Assembly (NCBI GenBank): GCA_933822405.4
Contig: CAKOGP040000014.1
Location: 1-64,000, forward strand
Reading direction: 5' to 3'
Source of the DNA: Cylindrotheca closterium
Lineage: Eukaryota > Bacillariophyta > Bacillariophyceae > Bacillariales > Bacillariaceae
DNA: 64,000 nucleotides
Of the stretch, positions 11,658 to 23,138 are shown in pieces. The number at the start of each line of letters is the position of its first letter. The first letter of the stretch is position 1. A model generated the notes under the pieces. The model had not been told where the DNA came from, made no database searches, and saw nothing but the letters and a program-made list of their open reading frames with translations. A program made the position numbers and the translations under genes.

Positions 11658-12089
11658 TCATCCACACCAATGGGTACAAAAAGGATTGAGGCCTGCATTT
11701 GGCAGATTGACGACAATTGGTTCAGGCAAGGATAGAGGATCCTGCGCGGTTCTAGCAGGCAGAACAATGTCGTCCGCGGAGATTGGTTGACCCGGTCTCC
11801 ATTTGTATTTCAGCATCTTTGATTCGCGATACGGCTGCTTTTGTTCAAGACACAGTTCTTTGACTCTCTTGACCACATTGTCAGTGACAGGCTTTGCCGT
11901 TGTCACTCGTCCATTGAGCGATGGAATGAAAAACAGTGACACCTTTTTCATAGTAAAAATCAACGCAAAGCGTAACGTTTTTGAGATCTTCATACATGCT
12001 CTTTTGGATCTGGACAATATCGGGTTCCCTGACTCTTGCTGATGACTGGTGTCAAGTCCGTCCCTTAACTGGTGGTATTGTTTGTCCAT
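11658..12089 (-). pseudogene. copia region just after the integrase core
   Basis: A 143-aa frame contains NVVKRVKELCLEQKQP and KYKWRPGQPI, matching the linker after integrase in diatom Copia elements as I remember them. The zinc-finger/DDE core expected before it is absent: this frame begins within 30 bp of the end of the protease/pre-integrase frame. Confidence 0.6.
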
Positions 12090-12116
12090 AGATTATGTGG
12101 GACCTCTGCTCACCTC

Positions 12117-12653
12117 CTACGGTGACGGGACAATTTCGAATCCAATTGTTCTTGCGACAACGCGTACAAATTTGTCTTCTGCCATGTGATTGGTCCTCCG
12201 ATCGAGCAATACTGCCTCATCGGCCTTACAAATATCCCTATTTGCAAAAGATGCTTTGTTGTCTGCTACAGTTTGTAAAAAGTTGAAAGCTACGTTAAGC
12301 TTAGACATATCTACTGAAGTAACATCATAGATGTATAGACCAGGAGCAATGCAGCTGGAAATCTGTATGCTAAAAGCATTTTCAGTCTCAGTGTCCAGAG
12401 TCACACAAAATGGTTTGGCAACTAGAGCCAGAGACAGAAAATTAGCCAAGCATCTCAGGTTGTTCCACACGGTAAATCCCCCAAAATGATCAGTATTGAG
12501 AGTTCCACCGGAAGTGTGTAGTCTCAATATTTCTCCATCAGTAGTTGCCTTTTCTCCAGTCAAATAGCTCAGGTTACTGAAAATATGATCAGTGGACTCA
12601 CTATCAAGGAGAATCCAGTTCGGATTAATGTAAGTATCTGGATGCTGATTCAT
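12117..12653 (-). pseudogene. copia protease and pre-integrase region
   Basis: NWILLDSESTDHIFSN is a Copia aspartic-protease active-site region (usually D-S-G/Q-S/A at the core). Further on come the glycine-rich flap-like part and a pre-integrase-like stretch ending near MAEDKFVRVV. The frame stops shortly afterwards. Confidence 0.75.
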
Positions 12654-13678
12654 AAGAATACCACATCTGTAGTGCTTACCTCACTGACAGTAGCTTCCAA
12701 CTTTGCTCCCGTTACCGTCCTTGGCTGCGGGCAATGGCTCTGGTAGTGCCCCTTGTGCTTGCACAGGCAACAGGTGATGGTAGCGTAGAACGAGTTGAAA
12801 GCAACAAACTTGATCCGTTTCACCAGCTGTCTGTGCAAAAGAAACCAAAGGGTTCCTAATATTCGCTCCTGTTCTTGCTGAGGTCTGTCTTGCGCCATCA
12901 CTGTTATTGCAGTGACCGCGTCGGGCGACATTGTTGGGCTTCCAATTTCTAGAAGTTTTAAAACTCCAGGAACGTCTTGGGGTTCCGTTCTGCTTCTTCA
13001 GATAATTTTTAGGCAGTTCCTAGTCACATCGCTCATGATTAGCTGAAACATAGCAATTGTGTTATTCCGAAAGGCGTCCTTCTGATCTTCGTACTTATCC
13101 ATCAACCGATCGTACGTTTTGACCTTTCTGGCGTCGGCCTCTTCTGCAGCCGTTAGTGGATCAAGCTCCTTTATCTCAGGCTTTGTGTTTTCTTCCAGAA
13201 TGTAGCCCACATCATCTCCGTCCGCCCACATGATGATTGCTTTGTCAGTCAGGCCCGTGAAGAAGTCCTCGAGGTCTTGCTCTGTTCCATCTTCCTTGGG
13301 CGCCTTCAAGTGTTTGAGCCCCTTGACCGCAGTCAATCTGTATCCCATAGAGCTCATGGCGATTCCACATCTTTCTTCCTCTTCTTCAACTTCCCACTTT
13401 TTTCAAGTCCTGTGGGATTCTCTTGATTGTTTGTGTTGCCGTTTTAACCGTGACAAACTTCTTTCCAAACAATTCGATTATTCCAATCGTTTCCTGCACT
13501 TTCTTAGGCTTCTTTATCAATACTTTATCACTGCTTTGGGAAATGTCTTCTTTGGTTCCCGTTCGTTCGTTTTGCTTTCGTCGCTCCTCTCCTTTCCAAG
13601 GACTATTATCAACTTCTGGACCTTTGACTCTATTTCTTTCAAGTCTTGAACAAGCTCTTCCTTGCTCTTTTTGGTCAT
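12650..13678 (-). pseudogene. copia gag with zinc knuckle, broken
   Basis: A start-like segment MTKKSKEELVQDLKEIESK begins at 13678. 12998-13357 is a gag core fragment (DLEDFFTGLTDKAIIMWADG). 12650-12931 carries the CCHC knuckle CCLCKHKGHYQSHC. Several stops and frameshifts separate the pieces. Confidence 0.75.
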
Positions 13679-13746
13679 GTACCGTTGAAATGTAGCGACT
13701 GTTGTTCAGATATGAGAAAATGTATATATATTTTCGAAAACTCTTA

Positions 13747-13973
13747 TGTTAGATAATAAAAGACCCTACTATACTCTGAGACACTTAGTCTTCAGTTGTT
13801 TGGCGTAATGTCGTAGTCCTAATACTATGAACCTTAAAAACTTTCTTTAGTTTGGATACGAGTTTTCGAATGACCAAAGCAAATCTCACGCTTTCGGTCA
13901 TCCCAAAAACTCCCTACACAGTTTTAACTACTGTAATTCAATTGTTCATCTTTCGCCCATGACTGGTTCTCCA
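13747..13973 (-). repeat. 5' LTR of the copia element (~227 bp)
   Basis: On the minus strand it begins TGGAGAACCAG and ends TCTAACA, so the TG...CA termini are intact. It is shorter than the other LTR because of indels, including 11-12 bp gaps. Confidence 0.88.
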
Positions 13974-14197
13974 TACTCTCACGGTTGATGTATGACGGTT
14001 TAGACTTGTTACTATCTGACTCAGGGGAGTCGTCTGTACGACTTCCAACACTCTTCTAGACACATTATACCACCACCATCACCGCACTGCTACTTCATAG
14101 TACGTTTCCAGACTGGTACAAAAGCAAGTTTGAAATGTATGGCGTATCAAACATGTACTAAAAATATGCAGTATAGCTAGGCTATAACCAGGTACTA

Positions 14198-15139
14198 TCA
14201 CCATGCACCACCACGGACTCCCCAGGCAAAACCCAACCTTTCCAGTGCGGCTATTCGCTCATCAGTAATATTGGATTTCCTTCCGAGAAGTTTGTTTTTA
14301 TATTGGCGTCTTTGGCACTTGACCCATGTCGCCAATACTGGACTTCCTTTGTAGATCGATGGCACAATGCAATGGCCCCACTGCTTTCGAAATTCCGTTA
14401 GCTCTGCAAGACGCTCCTCCCACAGCGCTGCATGGATATCCCACACAAAACCAATCGCCTCTAGCTTCCGTATGCGGCCGGTCGTCATGGTCGAGGACAT
14501 ACCTTGTTGCAACAGTTTGTATTGATAACGTTGGCGTTTGGCCCATCGTACCAAGACGATGTCATCGCTACACACGTCAGAGACGTTGCAGTGGCCATCT
14601 TGTTGGCAAAAGTCACACAAGGCATGGTACTGCTCGTGCCACTGAGTCTCTTGGTACGGTCTCAGATTCAATTCAGCTCCTTCGCTCTCTTTCATTCGCT
14701 TCTTGGGTCTCTTTTTCTCTGTGTCTCTTGTTGAGGCAAATCCCCTCTTGTTCAAGTTAGTGTGCTTTCTTGTTTTAGCCGCCATCATTCTGTCAAATTC
14801 TGATTCTGTTGCTGTGAGGAGTGAGGCACCTTCACTTTCGATACCTCGATGCAGCGAATATCCTAATAGACTCAATAGGCTGTTAGAAGGAGGTTGTGAG
14901 GAGGTGCGTCTAGAAGGAAGAGTTTGAGAAGATGAGACTATAGAAAGCCGACGAGGAAGCGCATGCGGTGCAATAGGAAGCGGTTCCATCCCTGGATCTT
15001 CAAAGGGGCTGTCAAACGACGAGATAGTCAAGAAGCTTGAATCACTCAAAAACATCGAATCGTCGCTTGTAGTAGTAAAGAGTGGACTTTTAGTGGTAAA
15101 GTTTGACATCTTCGAGATTTGATCAATTTTCTCCATCAA
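14198..15139 (-). CDS. helicase-associated-domain protein
   Basis: The product is 313 aa, intronless. A Ser/Thr-rich N-terminal third is followed by a basic cluster (KKRPKKRMK, near residue 145; possible nuclear signal). Two helicase-associated (HA, PF03457-type) repeats lie at about 167-234 (WHEQYHALCDFCQQDGHCNV...LVRWAKRQRYQYK...LEAIGFVWD) and 240-306 (WEERLAELTEFRKQWGHCIV...LATWVKCQRRQYK...LERLGFAW). HA repeats are abundant in diatoms, usually without a helicase domain, and may bind nucleic acid. The start could be 15139, 15136 or 15109; the last gives MSNFTTKSP. Confidence 0.85.
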   Translation of the reverse strand: MMEKIDQISKMSNFTTKSPLFTTTSDDSMFLSDSSFLTISSFDSPFEDPGMEPLPIAPHALPRRLSIVSSSQTLPSRRTSSQPPSNSLLSLLGYSLHRGIESEGASLLTATESEFDRMMAAKTRKHTNLNKRGFASTRDTEKKRPKKRMKESEGAELNLRPYQETQWHEQYHALCDFCQQDGHCNVSDVCSDDIVLVRWAKRQRYQYKLLQQGMSSTMTTGRIRKLEAIGFVWDIHAALWEERLAELTEFRKQWGHCIVPSIYKGSPVLATWVKCQRRQYKNKLLGRKSNITDERIAALERLGFAWGVRGGAW

Positions 15140-15560
15140 AAGTTTCGCATCTAATGTAGAAGTTTAGTGTGTTCTCTGACGTTCACGTTCATGATTTCTA
15201 TTTTCCCTTTTATTTAACTGCACCACTGCCGACTGCTCAGTTCATGATTTCTAGTTGATAAAGTGTTCACAAGTTTCAATAAGTATCTTCTGGCACTTGA
15301 TTAACATTGCATCATGAACACACTGGGAGCCAACGCTCAAAAGCGCGTTGCATTTACGACCTCACGCATTGTGGTATCTTTAAATCCGAGTCTATTGCAG
15401 ATCCGCTTGCAATCCGGCAGATCGATGACTTTAGAATTCATTGTGGTTCCTTCTCGCGAGATGATCGACTTCTAAACGGAGAAGACATTTCTCGCATATA
15501 CGAGAACATCTTGTCGTTCATAAAAATAGATGAGAACCAACAGGGACATTTTCTAAATTT
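15140..15560. other. no recognised gene
   Basis: An 85-aa frame at 15307-15564 has no family resemblance and runs into the inverted repeat. It is probably debris. Confidence 0.4.
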
Positions 15561-16092
15561 TTAACCGTTTCCTGGTCAGACAATACAAATCAATACATTC
15601 GTAGATCCAGTAAAAAATGTACGTGAAATCGACTACACCGACTGCTCCAAAATAGTACCTACAATCTCCAAATACTACTCGCCAAATTTGGCCACCAAAG
15701 AACTAAACACGTAGTTGGAAGTCGTTTATATCAAAGAAGATATCCAATAAGTGTATGTAAGGAGAGTGTTGTTGGAAGCCACTTTCCTATTTTGACGTTC
15801 AAACATAGAGCTTTTTTAGTTTCTCGCACGTAGACCCAGTACATTTGCTACAGGGATGGGAAACACAGCATCAATTATCAGGAAGTGGTCCAACCAATTA
15901 TTCACACATAGGAAAGTGTTTTCAAATCTATTGCATTCAATTGTGGGCCCTTGTCCTGTTATCGACAATGCCTCTATACAGCAGATCTGGACCTGGCTAT
16001 TTATATATCAGATTGACTAATTTGACTACGTAGAGTTTGTACCAGGTCTACGAAATGTATTGATTTGTATTGTCTGACCAGGAAACGGTTAA
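15561..16092. repeat. 45-bp inverted repeat flanking ~440 bp
   Basis: 15561-15605 and 16047-16092 are reverse complements with a single 1-bp indel; both arms contain the ggtcagacaatacaaatc word or its complement. The intervening 441 bp holds no convincing gene. It could be a small foldback/MITE-like element or an inverted duplication; no target-site duplication was identified. Confidence 0.8.
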
Positions 16093-17713
16093 TCAGAAAT
16101 TTTTCATTTAAAGGCACACTTGACAGACAATCCTTTCTCCGGTTTCACCTTGGCGAGTTGTCATTCCCCAACTTCATCCTAGTCATCAAGAACTGGTCAG
16201 CTACCGACCTTGCCTACCAGAATTGCAAGATTCATGTTGAATGGGTTCCGTTGGTATTGAAGATCCTACAGACCACCAAGGTCATCAAGTCCATGATCCC
16301 ATTGACTTCCTTCTTCTCTGCATGGAAGACCCTGTGGAATTCTTGAGGGCACTCTTCCCGTTGACATCAACGCCAAACATGTTCGAGACGTGGACGATGG
16401 CCTTTCTGTGATTGTGTACCTTGATGACAGGAACAAGGGCTAGGCTCAACTCCAGACCGCTCTTCAGGGCATCAAGACCATCACTGACAAGAAAGACAGT
16501 TTGAACAGGGATTGGACGCAATGAAGGCCGACCAAGAGGCAGCTGCTGCTATGGTAGAGTTGTCTAAATTTTTTCAGGCCTGTTCCCATGCTCACAGTGG
16601 ATGTCCCTATGGGCCCACGGGACCAGACACTTGTCAGCACTACTAAACTACTCAGTCCCTTGGACCACCAGTGACCGCTCACAAACCAGACGGAGAAGAT
16701 GGGGAGGACCAACCCAATGCGTCCTCTCCTATGGACACCAATAATACCCCCATGACTTGTCCATGATAAACAAAAGATTGCCAGCAACCGGTCAGGGGCG
16801 GCTCCACACACCTCTCTTGATTCCCTTTTAAGTTCCTTCCTTCCAGGAGATGGTTCTTGCTCGTGCACAGGGTTTGGCTCAACTTTCCAATTCCTGATGA
16901 GAGTCCAACGACCCTAAACAAGCACAACTGAACCACTGGATTCAAAGCGAATGTGTGGACTTTTTACTACTGGCCAAATTGAACAAATTTTGGCCAGCAG
17001 TCACACCAACCAAACGATGGCAAGAAAGAGCCAGCACCATGGCACCCATCAACCACGGACAGCCCATTCTACCACCCAATTTGGGGGCTGTTCGACATCT
17101 GCCTTCAACAAAGTCTCTCACTGAGTCAGGATGGGCTTGGATCCGACTTCAGGGCCAAACACAAGGCGTTGACCAGCAAGACTTGGTGGTCATCTCTGCC
17201 TGCCCACAAAACCCACCAAACGACGGGCAACCAACAGTGTGGTTCCAACACAAGGCCCATTTGATTTTGACAAAAAATTGGTGCTATGACCTTGCACGTG
17301 AAACTATTTGGTGGAGCGACCGAATCAGTCGCTAGGCCCATGATCAGATGCCCCAAAGTACCCCGGATATACAAGATGATGGATGACACTACAAAATTGT
17401 TAACAGCATCACTCAACACTATACAGTAGCTACTTATTTTCACAAGCTTCCTCATAGCTAACAACAAATGAAACTGAGAACAGGAGACAAAGAATAGATT
17501 GATGATGAAAGCTGCCAATGGCAGTTGGCAATTATGATGCGTTTTTCTTGCGATTGCTCATCCTTCTCAATCGCTTTGGATTTTGCAGACTCTAATTGGG
17601 CCTAAAAGTTTCAATGACGTTTTTGGGCTGACAGTTGTTACTAGATATTGGCCCCAAATCCCCCAGCGCAAGCACTGGTTAGGGTGTGGTGTGTGGGAAA
17701 ACGCTAGTGTTCG
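16093..17713. other. retroelement-like debris, both strands
   Basis: Forward fragments with protein-like composition appear in shifting frames, for example DINAKHVRDVDDGLSVIVYL around 16350-16430 and the endonuclease-like piece at 16955-17335. Stops are frequent and no complete domain remains. Confidence 0.4.
16955..17335 (+). pseudogene. possible retroelement endonuclease fragment
   Basis: A 126-aa frame contains GWAWIRLQGQ followed by DLVVISACPQNPP and a WFQHK segment. The order (W.R..G...L.VIS.Y) resembles the early strands of exonuclease/endonuclease/phosphatase-type domains in diatom retroelements. The metal-binding acidic residues are not visible and the frame ends before the rest of the fold. 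This is tentative. Confidence 0.3.
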
Positions 17714-18285
17714 ACTTGATCATCCAGGACATTGGTCAAGCGTTGCATCAAAGGCTCGGACTGGGTGTGAAGATACCGGAAACTTCATCTGAGCGCCATG
17801 GACCAAGCAGTTTGATGAGACTAGTTGGGATATTGCCTTCGAGAAGTGGGGTAGCCCCAGTGCATAGAAGAGCACCGATTGTTGGGGGTCGATCAACCTC
17901 CACAGATAGGGCAACAGCTCTCAAATATTTTGTCATCATTGGATCTGTGAGATTGCAAGCGACTCCAAACTTGGAGTAGTAGGTGAACAGTGCGGTTTCA
18001 CCAGTTGTGAGTTGTGAGTTGACTTTGTTGAAGGTGTTGGACGATTGCAATCAGCATTGCTGTTGGGTTGTCACCATTAAATGACGGGCCCAAACCGATC
18101 CTTTATGTCACAAGTGTCGTGTCCAGGAGGCAAAGTGGAATCACGTTGCCACAAAATTCTGTGCCTCTGACACAAAACAGCACTTGTTTCAACTTGAAGG
18201 GAAATTGCGTTCCTGCTTTTGACAAATATTTGCCAGGACATAACAGAAAGAAAAACCCAGCCACATCAATCAATTCATTGCCTTT
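17714..18285 (-). pseudogene. tyrosine recombinase remnant
   Basis: From 18279 the minus strand reads NELIDVAGFFFLLCPGKY, matching the helix before 'LLRxGEY' in diatom recombinases. 17748-18050 contains GATPLLEGNIPTSLIKLLG and PWRSDE. Then, after a frameshift, RYLHTQSEPLMQRL gives the region of the catalytic tyrosine. The usual HSLRAGGA box (HxxR) reads ALLCTGATP here, so the catalytic His/Arg are gone. Confidence 0.62.
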
Positions 18286-18631
18286 GCGGCATTGGTGCTG
18301 GTAGGTCTTGTGGCAAGCTTGGACGCTTGTTGTAGTAAGGCTTTTGGCAATGGGCAAACTCATTGTGCTGCTGGATCCGCTGATGTGCTCTTTGTTCCCG
18401 TTGCAATCCTGTACGCCATGAGACTGCTGGAGTGTTGTCACAGCCAGTATCAGTGGTCTCGCCTTCCACCTGTGCGGTTTTTTCAAGGACAAAGTGATGG
18501 AGGACGGTGCCTTCCAGTTCCAGATCTGAGTTGGTAAGTTTTCCTGTCAGATTTTGATCTGAAATAACCTCCTTTCTCACGTCCTCTGTATATGATTTGC
18601 GTCAAATGAAGGCCTCTTCATCATCTGTAAA

Positions 18632-19370
18632 CTACGCTCTTCCTCTTCCTGATTTTGCTGCATCACAAGCATCTTGCAACAAGGAAAAATGTCCCTCACT
18701 GCCCAACATTCCTGGTTGCAGACTTTGTAAAACTCGTAACATGTGTTGCCATTGTTTCAGGGACACTATTTTGCAAACCAAGACCTTGCCAAGGAGTGTT
18801 TGGGCCTTGTTCACTCTTTTCTCCTTCAATTGCAGTGTCTTTGTTGTTGCTCCCCAGTTCCAACCCAAGGCTTCTTTGACTGTGTGCCAGGAGGCATCCC
18901 CCTTGGCCTTTTTTGACTGTGACTGAGGCCCCTTTCGCCATTGGTTTTCCGTGGATCAATTAGGACGGAAGACCTTGCCAATGTTGTGACTGAGGACGGC
19001 TCGCTGATTTTTCAATGGGTTGCTTGGATGGTCTTGACCCATTCCAACAAAATCATCGACGAACACTTCCATCTTTTTCAATGGGCGCTGGTAAGTCAAT
19101 GGCTGGTGTGAGTTTGGAATTTGTCTCACAGCTTGCTCGTCCTTCACTTCAAAATCAGTGATGGCCGCTTGGGATGTGGTGTCACTCGCTTCTTTTTTTG
19201 CAAGTCAAGGTTTGTCAAGGCACAGGACCATGGAGGACTGTCTGTCCAACCCGACCAACTGTGCCTTCAGGAGTGCCTCGCAGATGTGTAGTGGGGCCGT
19301 GCGGAATTGCCTAGCTCCCTCTGGGGGGAGTTTCATTGTGTTGTGGTTGAGTCCTCAGAAGGCATAATCA
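18632..19370 (-). pseudogene. reverse transcriptase core with FVDDF box
   Basis: KMEVFVDDFVGMGQ (VDDF at about 19049-19060) matches the catalytic Asp-Asp box of a reverse transcriptase. VSLKQWQHMLRVLQSLQ and GHFSLLQDA (18632-18868) match the following thumb/connection region. One in-frame stop lies near 19200 and a frameshift separates the two parts. Confidence 0.62.
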
Positions 19371-19849
19371 ACAATCATCTGTGTTGGCGGTACTCGAATT
19401 TTCATTATTGGAGAAATGGAGATCTATTTGGACTAATATATTCCCTGGATCTGATCCGTGATCGATTGTGGAATACAGGTTCCCGAATGACTAATAGGAC
19501 TGTACGATTGGACGGTTCAGAAGTACGGGTCTGGAAAGTTTGGAAAGCTTTATTTTTGATATTATGGAACTGAAAGCAGGTCCTTTTCATCCCTTTCAAC
19601 ACTCTGTGTTGAATCGATACGGAGGTCTAGGGAAAGAGCAAAGCAAATCCTATTGGGATCTGTGTTCTTTCACAGATCTGGAGGCAATACCATTGGGCTC
19701 ACAATCCAAACAAAATCCAAACTGGATACAATAAAATAAGAAAGACTGTTTCATATTGAAAGAAGTGTTCAATAGACGTTATCGACACAGGAGCTAACTA
19801 CCTAGCCGCCAAAGATCCTATTTCAGGAGAGAAGCAAGAACTAGGGGCG

Positions 19850-20272
19850 TTGAGGCACCCAAAGCTAGTTGCATTCTCATATTTCTGACAATCTGAGGTC
19901 TTCTGTTATCTTGTGGAACGCAGCCAATTGGAGAAGGGCAAAGTCCCTTCTCGCCTTTGATAAGAAGTCCAAAAAACTCCTCCATCAGAAACTCTTTGAA
20001 TTCGTTTGCTGATGAGTGACAGCCCCAAGCTGCTCGCATGTCGAGTTGGCTCTGGCTCCATGACTCATTCCCACCATAGGAGCCCCATTCTTCATTACTT
20101 GGTATAGCATAGGTGCGGCAGGGTGCAGAAGCTTATCAATGTCTGGTGCAGCATCATCTGAACGGAATAAATGAGTGACTTGCCAATCGTGTTTTAAATA
20201 AGTTTCATTAGCCAACGCAACCAGCTCACCTATAGTATTAGCACTACCTCCAATTAAAGTAGATTGTAGCAA
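19850..20272 (-). pseudogene. polymerase N-terminal fragment of the same element
   Basis: NGAPMVGMSHGARANSTCEQ followed, after a frameshift, by EFLMEEFFGLLIKGE and PIGCVPQDNRRPQIV resembles the segment before the first RT motifs ('PLGVVPQRDRRPRLI..DYS'). The expected DYSF continuation is lost. Confidence 0.55.
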
Positions 20273-20767
20273 AAGTGGGTCTGATTGAGATGGCCTGCAA
20301 GAATCCGATGATTCCTGGCCTCCATCTCACTTATTCTTATTTACACAATTTTTCATCGCAGTTGCTTCCTCATCAGTCAGCTTACAATGGGAATGCTTAC
20401 ATTCATAGTTCTCATTGCATTCGCCCTTGGTGTGTCAAATGAGGCACAGTTCCTTTCCGTTGGCATGCTTGGGAGGCTTTTCGCCTGTCCGTTTGATCAA
20501 CTTGGTAGTAGTTCTTCCGGTGTAGCGATGGTCTTCGTTCACGTCAAGATTTTGACTGATTCTCCCAGGCTCTACTTCTGGGCCTTTTCCTTCTCTCTCT
20601 TCAGCTGACTGTTGGTCTTTTCTCCTGTTCCACCGGTTCCTCCAGAGTCCTTTGCTACAACAAACAAGTCGGACTCTGGTAGGCTTCCTCCTTGGTAGCA
20701 TGTCTCCATTTAGGTGCCCAAGTCGGGTAGGTTTTCTTAGGCGCCCGTACTGGATCTTACCAAGCGC

Positions 20768-22030
20768 TCAAAGTAACAATCGATGGGGGAATAGATTCCA
20801 AAGGAATCTTTCAAGAGCTCGATCTTGCTGGGACACTCCTGTCAGTGGATGAGTCACTGTGAACACTACACGGTAGAATACCCGCATACCTGTGACCATC
20901 TCACGGAACTGCATGGGAGTCTTCAAGAATATAGCGTGCTTGATCTTGTCATGGGCTTGATGATCCTTCATGAAAGCGGTGGTATTTTCGCCCGTCAACC
21001 AATAATCGCTCTTGTTGTAATCGTTGATAGCGTTTGCATTTTTGTAGTGCTGGAAACAGACACTATTAATCACGTTCAAACCCTTTTTGACGTCGCCGCG
21101 CAAACAAAATTCCAATTCCACCAAGCTCTTAAGTACTCCGGCTGAATTCCTAGCTCGTGCCAGAGGGTGGGGAGTTGAGCTGAGGTTGTAGTACCAGCAA
21201 CTCTCTTCAGATAGGAGAGCCTTGTGGGCCACTTCCTTTCCACTGTATTTGGCGGCGCCTTGTCCGATGCTTGGCCATGGATGCCTGCTACCACTACCTC
21301 CAAAAGTGATTCCACAGAGGTCTTGGTTGTCTTGTCACTCTCTTCAACGGCTGCCATGGTCTTGGTGAGTAGTTGGTAAGTCTTGTCTGGGGAATCTCCA
21401 ATTGAGTCCTCCAAGTCTCCGAGCTGATTGCTCCAGAAACCCAACGTCTGCTTGATGTCGCAGTGAAAACAGTATGTTCTCCAAAAGCTGATCACTACCA
21501 ATGGCCGTGTTTGTCACGCGCCAATGGTCCACAAAGTGCCAGAACTTTTCCTGCGCTTTAAAAAAGATTTCGGGCTCCTCGCTGTCGCAAAACTTCGCGT
21601 GCCAAAGATCTGTCCCAAGTGATATCCAAGAACTCCTTGAGAATGGGCATTTGCTTGCGTGTGACCAGTAGGTTGTATGCTGTCTCAGGGTCTTCGTCAG
21701 TGATATCTTCCATCATGAACACTTTGGCCGGATCGGTTTTTTAGAAGGCTTTTGCCGGCCAACAGGGTTCCTTTTTTTCGCCAACCGTGGTGTATCTAAT
21801 CATCGGCCGGTGCCAGAGATGAAAGTTGCTCTCCTGTTCCTTGTGCCTTCCCGTGTACCAGGCCGGGGCACCTCCTTGAACGCCCTTTTCGACAAGGCTG
21901 TTCAGACCTTGCAACTGAAGGTCTTTGGCAGGATCGAAGGCATCGAGGACCGCCTTGGAGTCATGATTTGGATAGCTTGCCTGGGTGTGAGGTAGCTGTA
22001 GCTCTTTTTGCGCACGGGGAAGTCTGTAAT
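20768..22030 (-). pseudogene. gag-like region of the same element
   Basis: Shifting minus-strand frames: around 21980-21600 LDAFDPAKDLQLQGLNSLVE then MMEDITDEDPETAYNLLVTR; 21344-21532 FVDHWRVTNTAIGSDQLLE-like text; 21076-21501 includes WPTRLSYLKRVAG and LPTLWHELGI; then 20768-21232. Together these give one decayed ~400-aa protein of the type found before the polymerase in such elements. No zinc knuckle was seen. Confidence 0.5.
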
Positions 22031-23013
22031 AGTCATGATGATGGGTGTTAGAGGTAGAAGAGCTGTGTGCTTTCCTAATCTCAATAACTATATGTTCCTA
22101 GATTTCAATTTCACTCTGTCAGTCTTTCAAAATGAATGAGCTGCAACTCAGTTGCGCCTGTTTTACCAACATATTTCACAACCTCTTTGGTACAAAGCTT
22201 TCCACTGTCATGCTACTGTACCTTCTTCGCATACAGTCTGTCCTTCGCTAGCCAACACCTGCAGTAATCCAACGAGGTGAAGCCAAAACCGAGCCATCAA
22301 ACGATGAAGAAGAACTGTAGCAGAGTAAGAATCAAACGTTTTGCCAACAATCTACCTCCTTAGGCACAGTAGCGGTAGAAAGATTGCTAAAGAGATATTA
22401 TGAGTTTTATAGAGAACTATTTCCCTGGGCAGAAGGCGGTAGCCATACTGACATCAGAATAGAAGGTGTCGTGTACTAGATACACACCATTTCCACTGCA
22501 GCCTTGATAAGAATACATTTGTCAGGTCATCATATTGACTCGTAGACAGAGGTAATAGATGTACCTGACCTCTGGCACAATTACGTTTGGTAAGACTGCG
22601 TTTGTATGATTACTCATGTCAGTTACAGTAGTTGGAGTGACGATCTTGATTCGACTGATATGATTCGACTAGTTGGCTAGAGTGAGCCTCGGGCCACGGC
22701 AACAGGTATCGTACCTGCTGTACCAATGATGAAACGTGAGGAATGTACCGGCAGTACAGGTAATGAAGCAGAGAATAAGCATACGATCCACAATCACGCA
22801 GTCAATAGCGCTACCCATATTCTCAATATTCAACATCCATCGAACTAATCGGCATAATAGAACTACTCTTCTGAACTGATCGCTTTGTGAAAACATAACC
22901 CCCTGGGGGTTCTCCATGACTAAAACGGATGAAAAATCAAATTGATGTTAACAAAAACTGAGAACTAGAGTCGTTCGACTTTTCTTCAAATAAGCGGGGA
23001 ATATAATGTTCGA
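22031..23013. other. 1-kb intergenic region
   Basis: No supported gene or repeat. Confidence 0.5.
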
Positions 23014-23024
23014 CATTCTCCGAA
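23014..23024 (+). promoter_or_regulatory. family-B upstream motif, weak copy
   Basis: ATTCTCCGAAA lies 125 bp before the ATG at 23139. It matches the first half of the motif shared by the three downstream paralogs but lacks the ACCGTTT half. Confidence 0.4.
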
Positions 23025-23138
23025 ATCAGATGTATGATACAAAACAGATCAACATGCGGCACACAACAACTCCGACAGACATATCATACCAGTAGGGACA
23101 TACTCGTATACACAAACACAAACACGCAATACACAACC

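Larger units (their letters stand above)
9508..13973 (-). mobile_element. degenerate Ty1/copia (CoDi-like) LTR retrotransposon
   Basis: Two similar LTR sequences bracket 4.47 kb in which, on the minus strand, gag, a zinc knuckle, a protease, a post-integrase region, reverse transcriptase and RNase H appear in Copia order. All are interrupted by stops and frameshifts. The integrase catalytic core is missing. The LTRs differ by about a dozen substitutions and several indels, so the insertion is old. No matching target-site duplication was seen (gaattc on one side, tactct on the other). The element lies between the CRAL-TRIO/DUF6824 gene and the helicase-associated gene without disrupting either. 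Confidence 0.88.
17714..22030 (-). mobile_element. degenerate tyrosine-recombinase retroelement (DIRS-like)
   Basis: On the minus strand, high to low coordinates, there are gag-like segments (22030-20768), the N-terminal part of a polymerase (20272-19850), an RT core with VDDF (19370-18956), an RT/RNase H connection (18868-18632) and a tyrosine recombinase (18285-17714). Gag-RT-recombinase order matches DIRS-type elements. Every section has stops or frameshifts, and 19370-19850 is unrecognised (insertion or decay). Termini were not found. Family recognition rests on my memory of diatom sequences. Confidence 0.6.

Noticed and set aside
9508..13973. Possible target-site duplication of the copia element
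   Set aside because: Flanking 5-6 bp differ on the two sides (gaattc and tactct).
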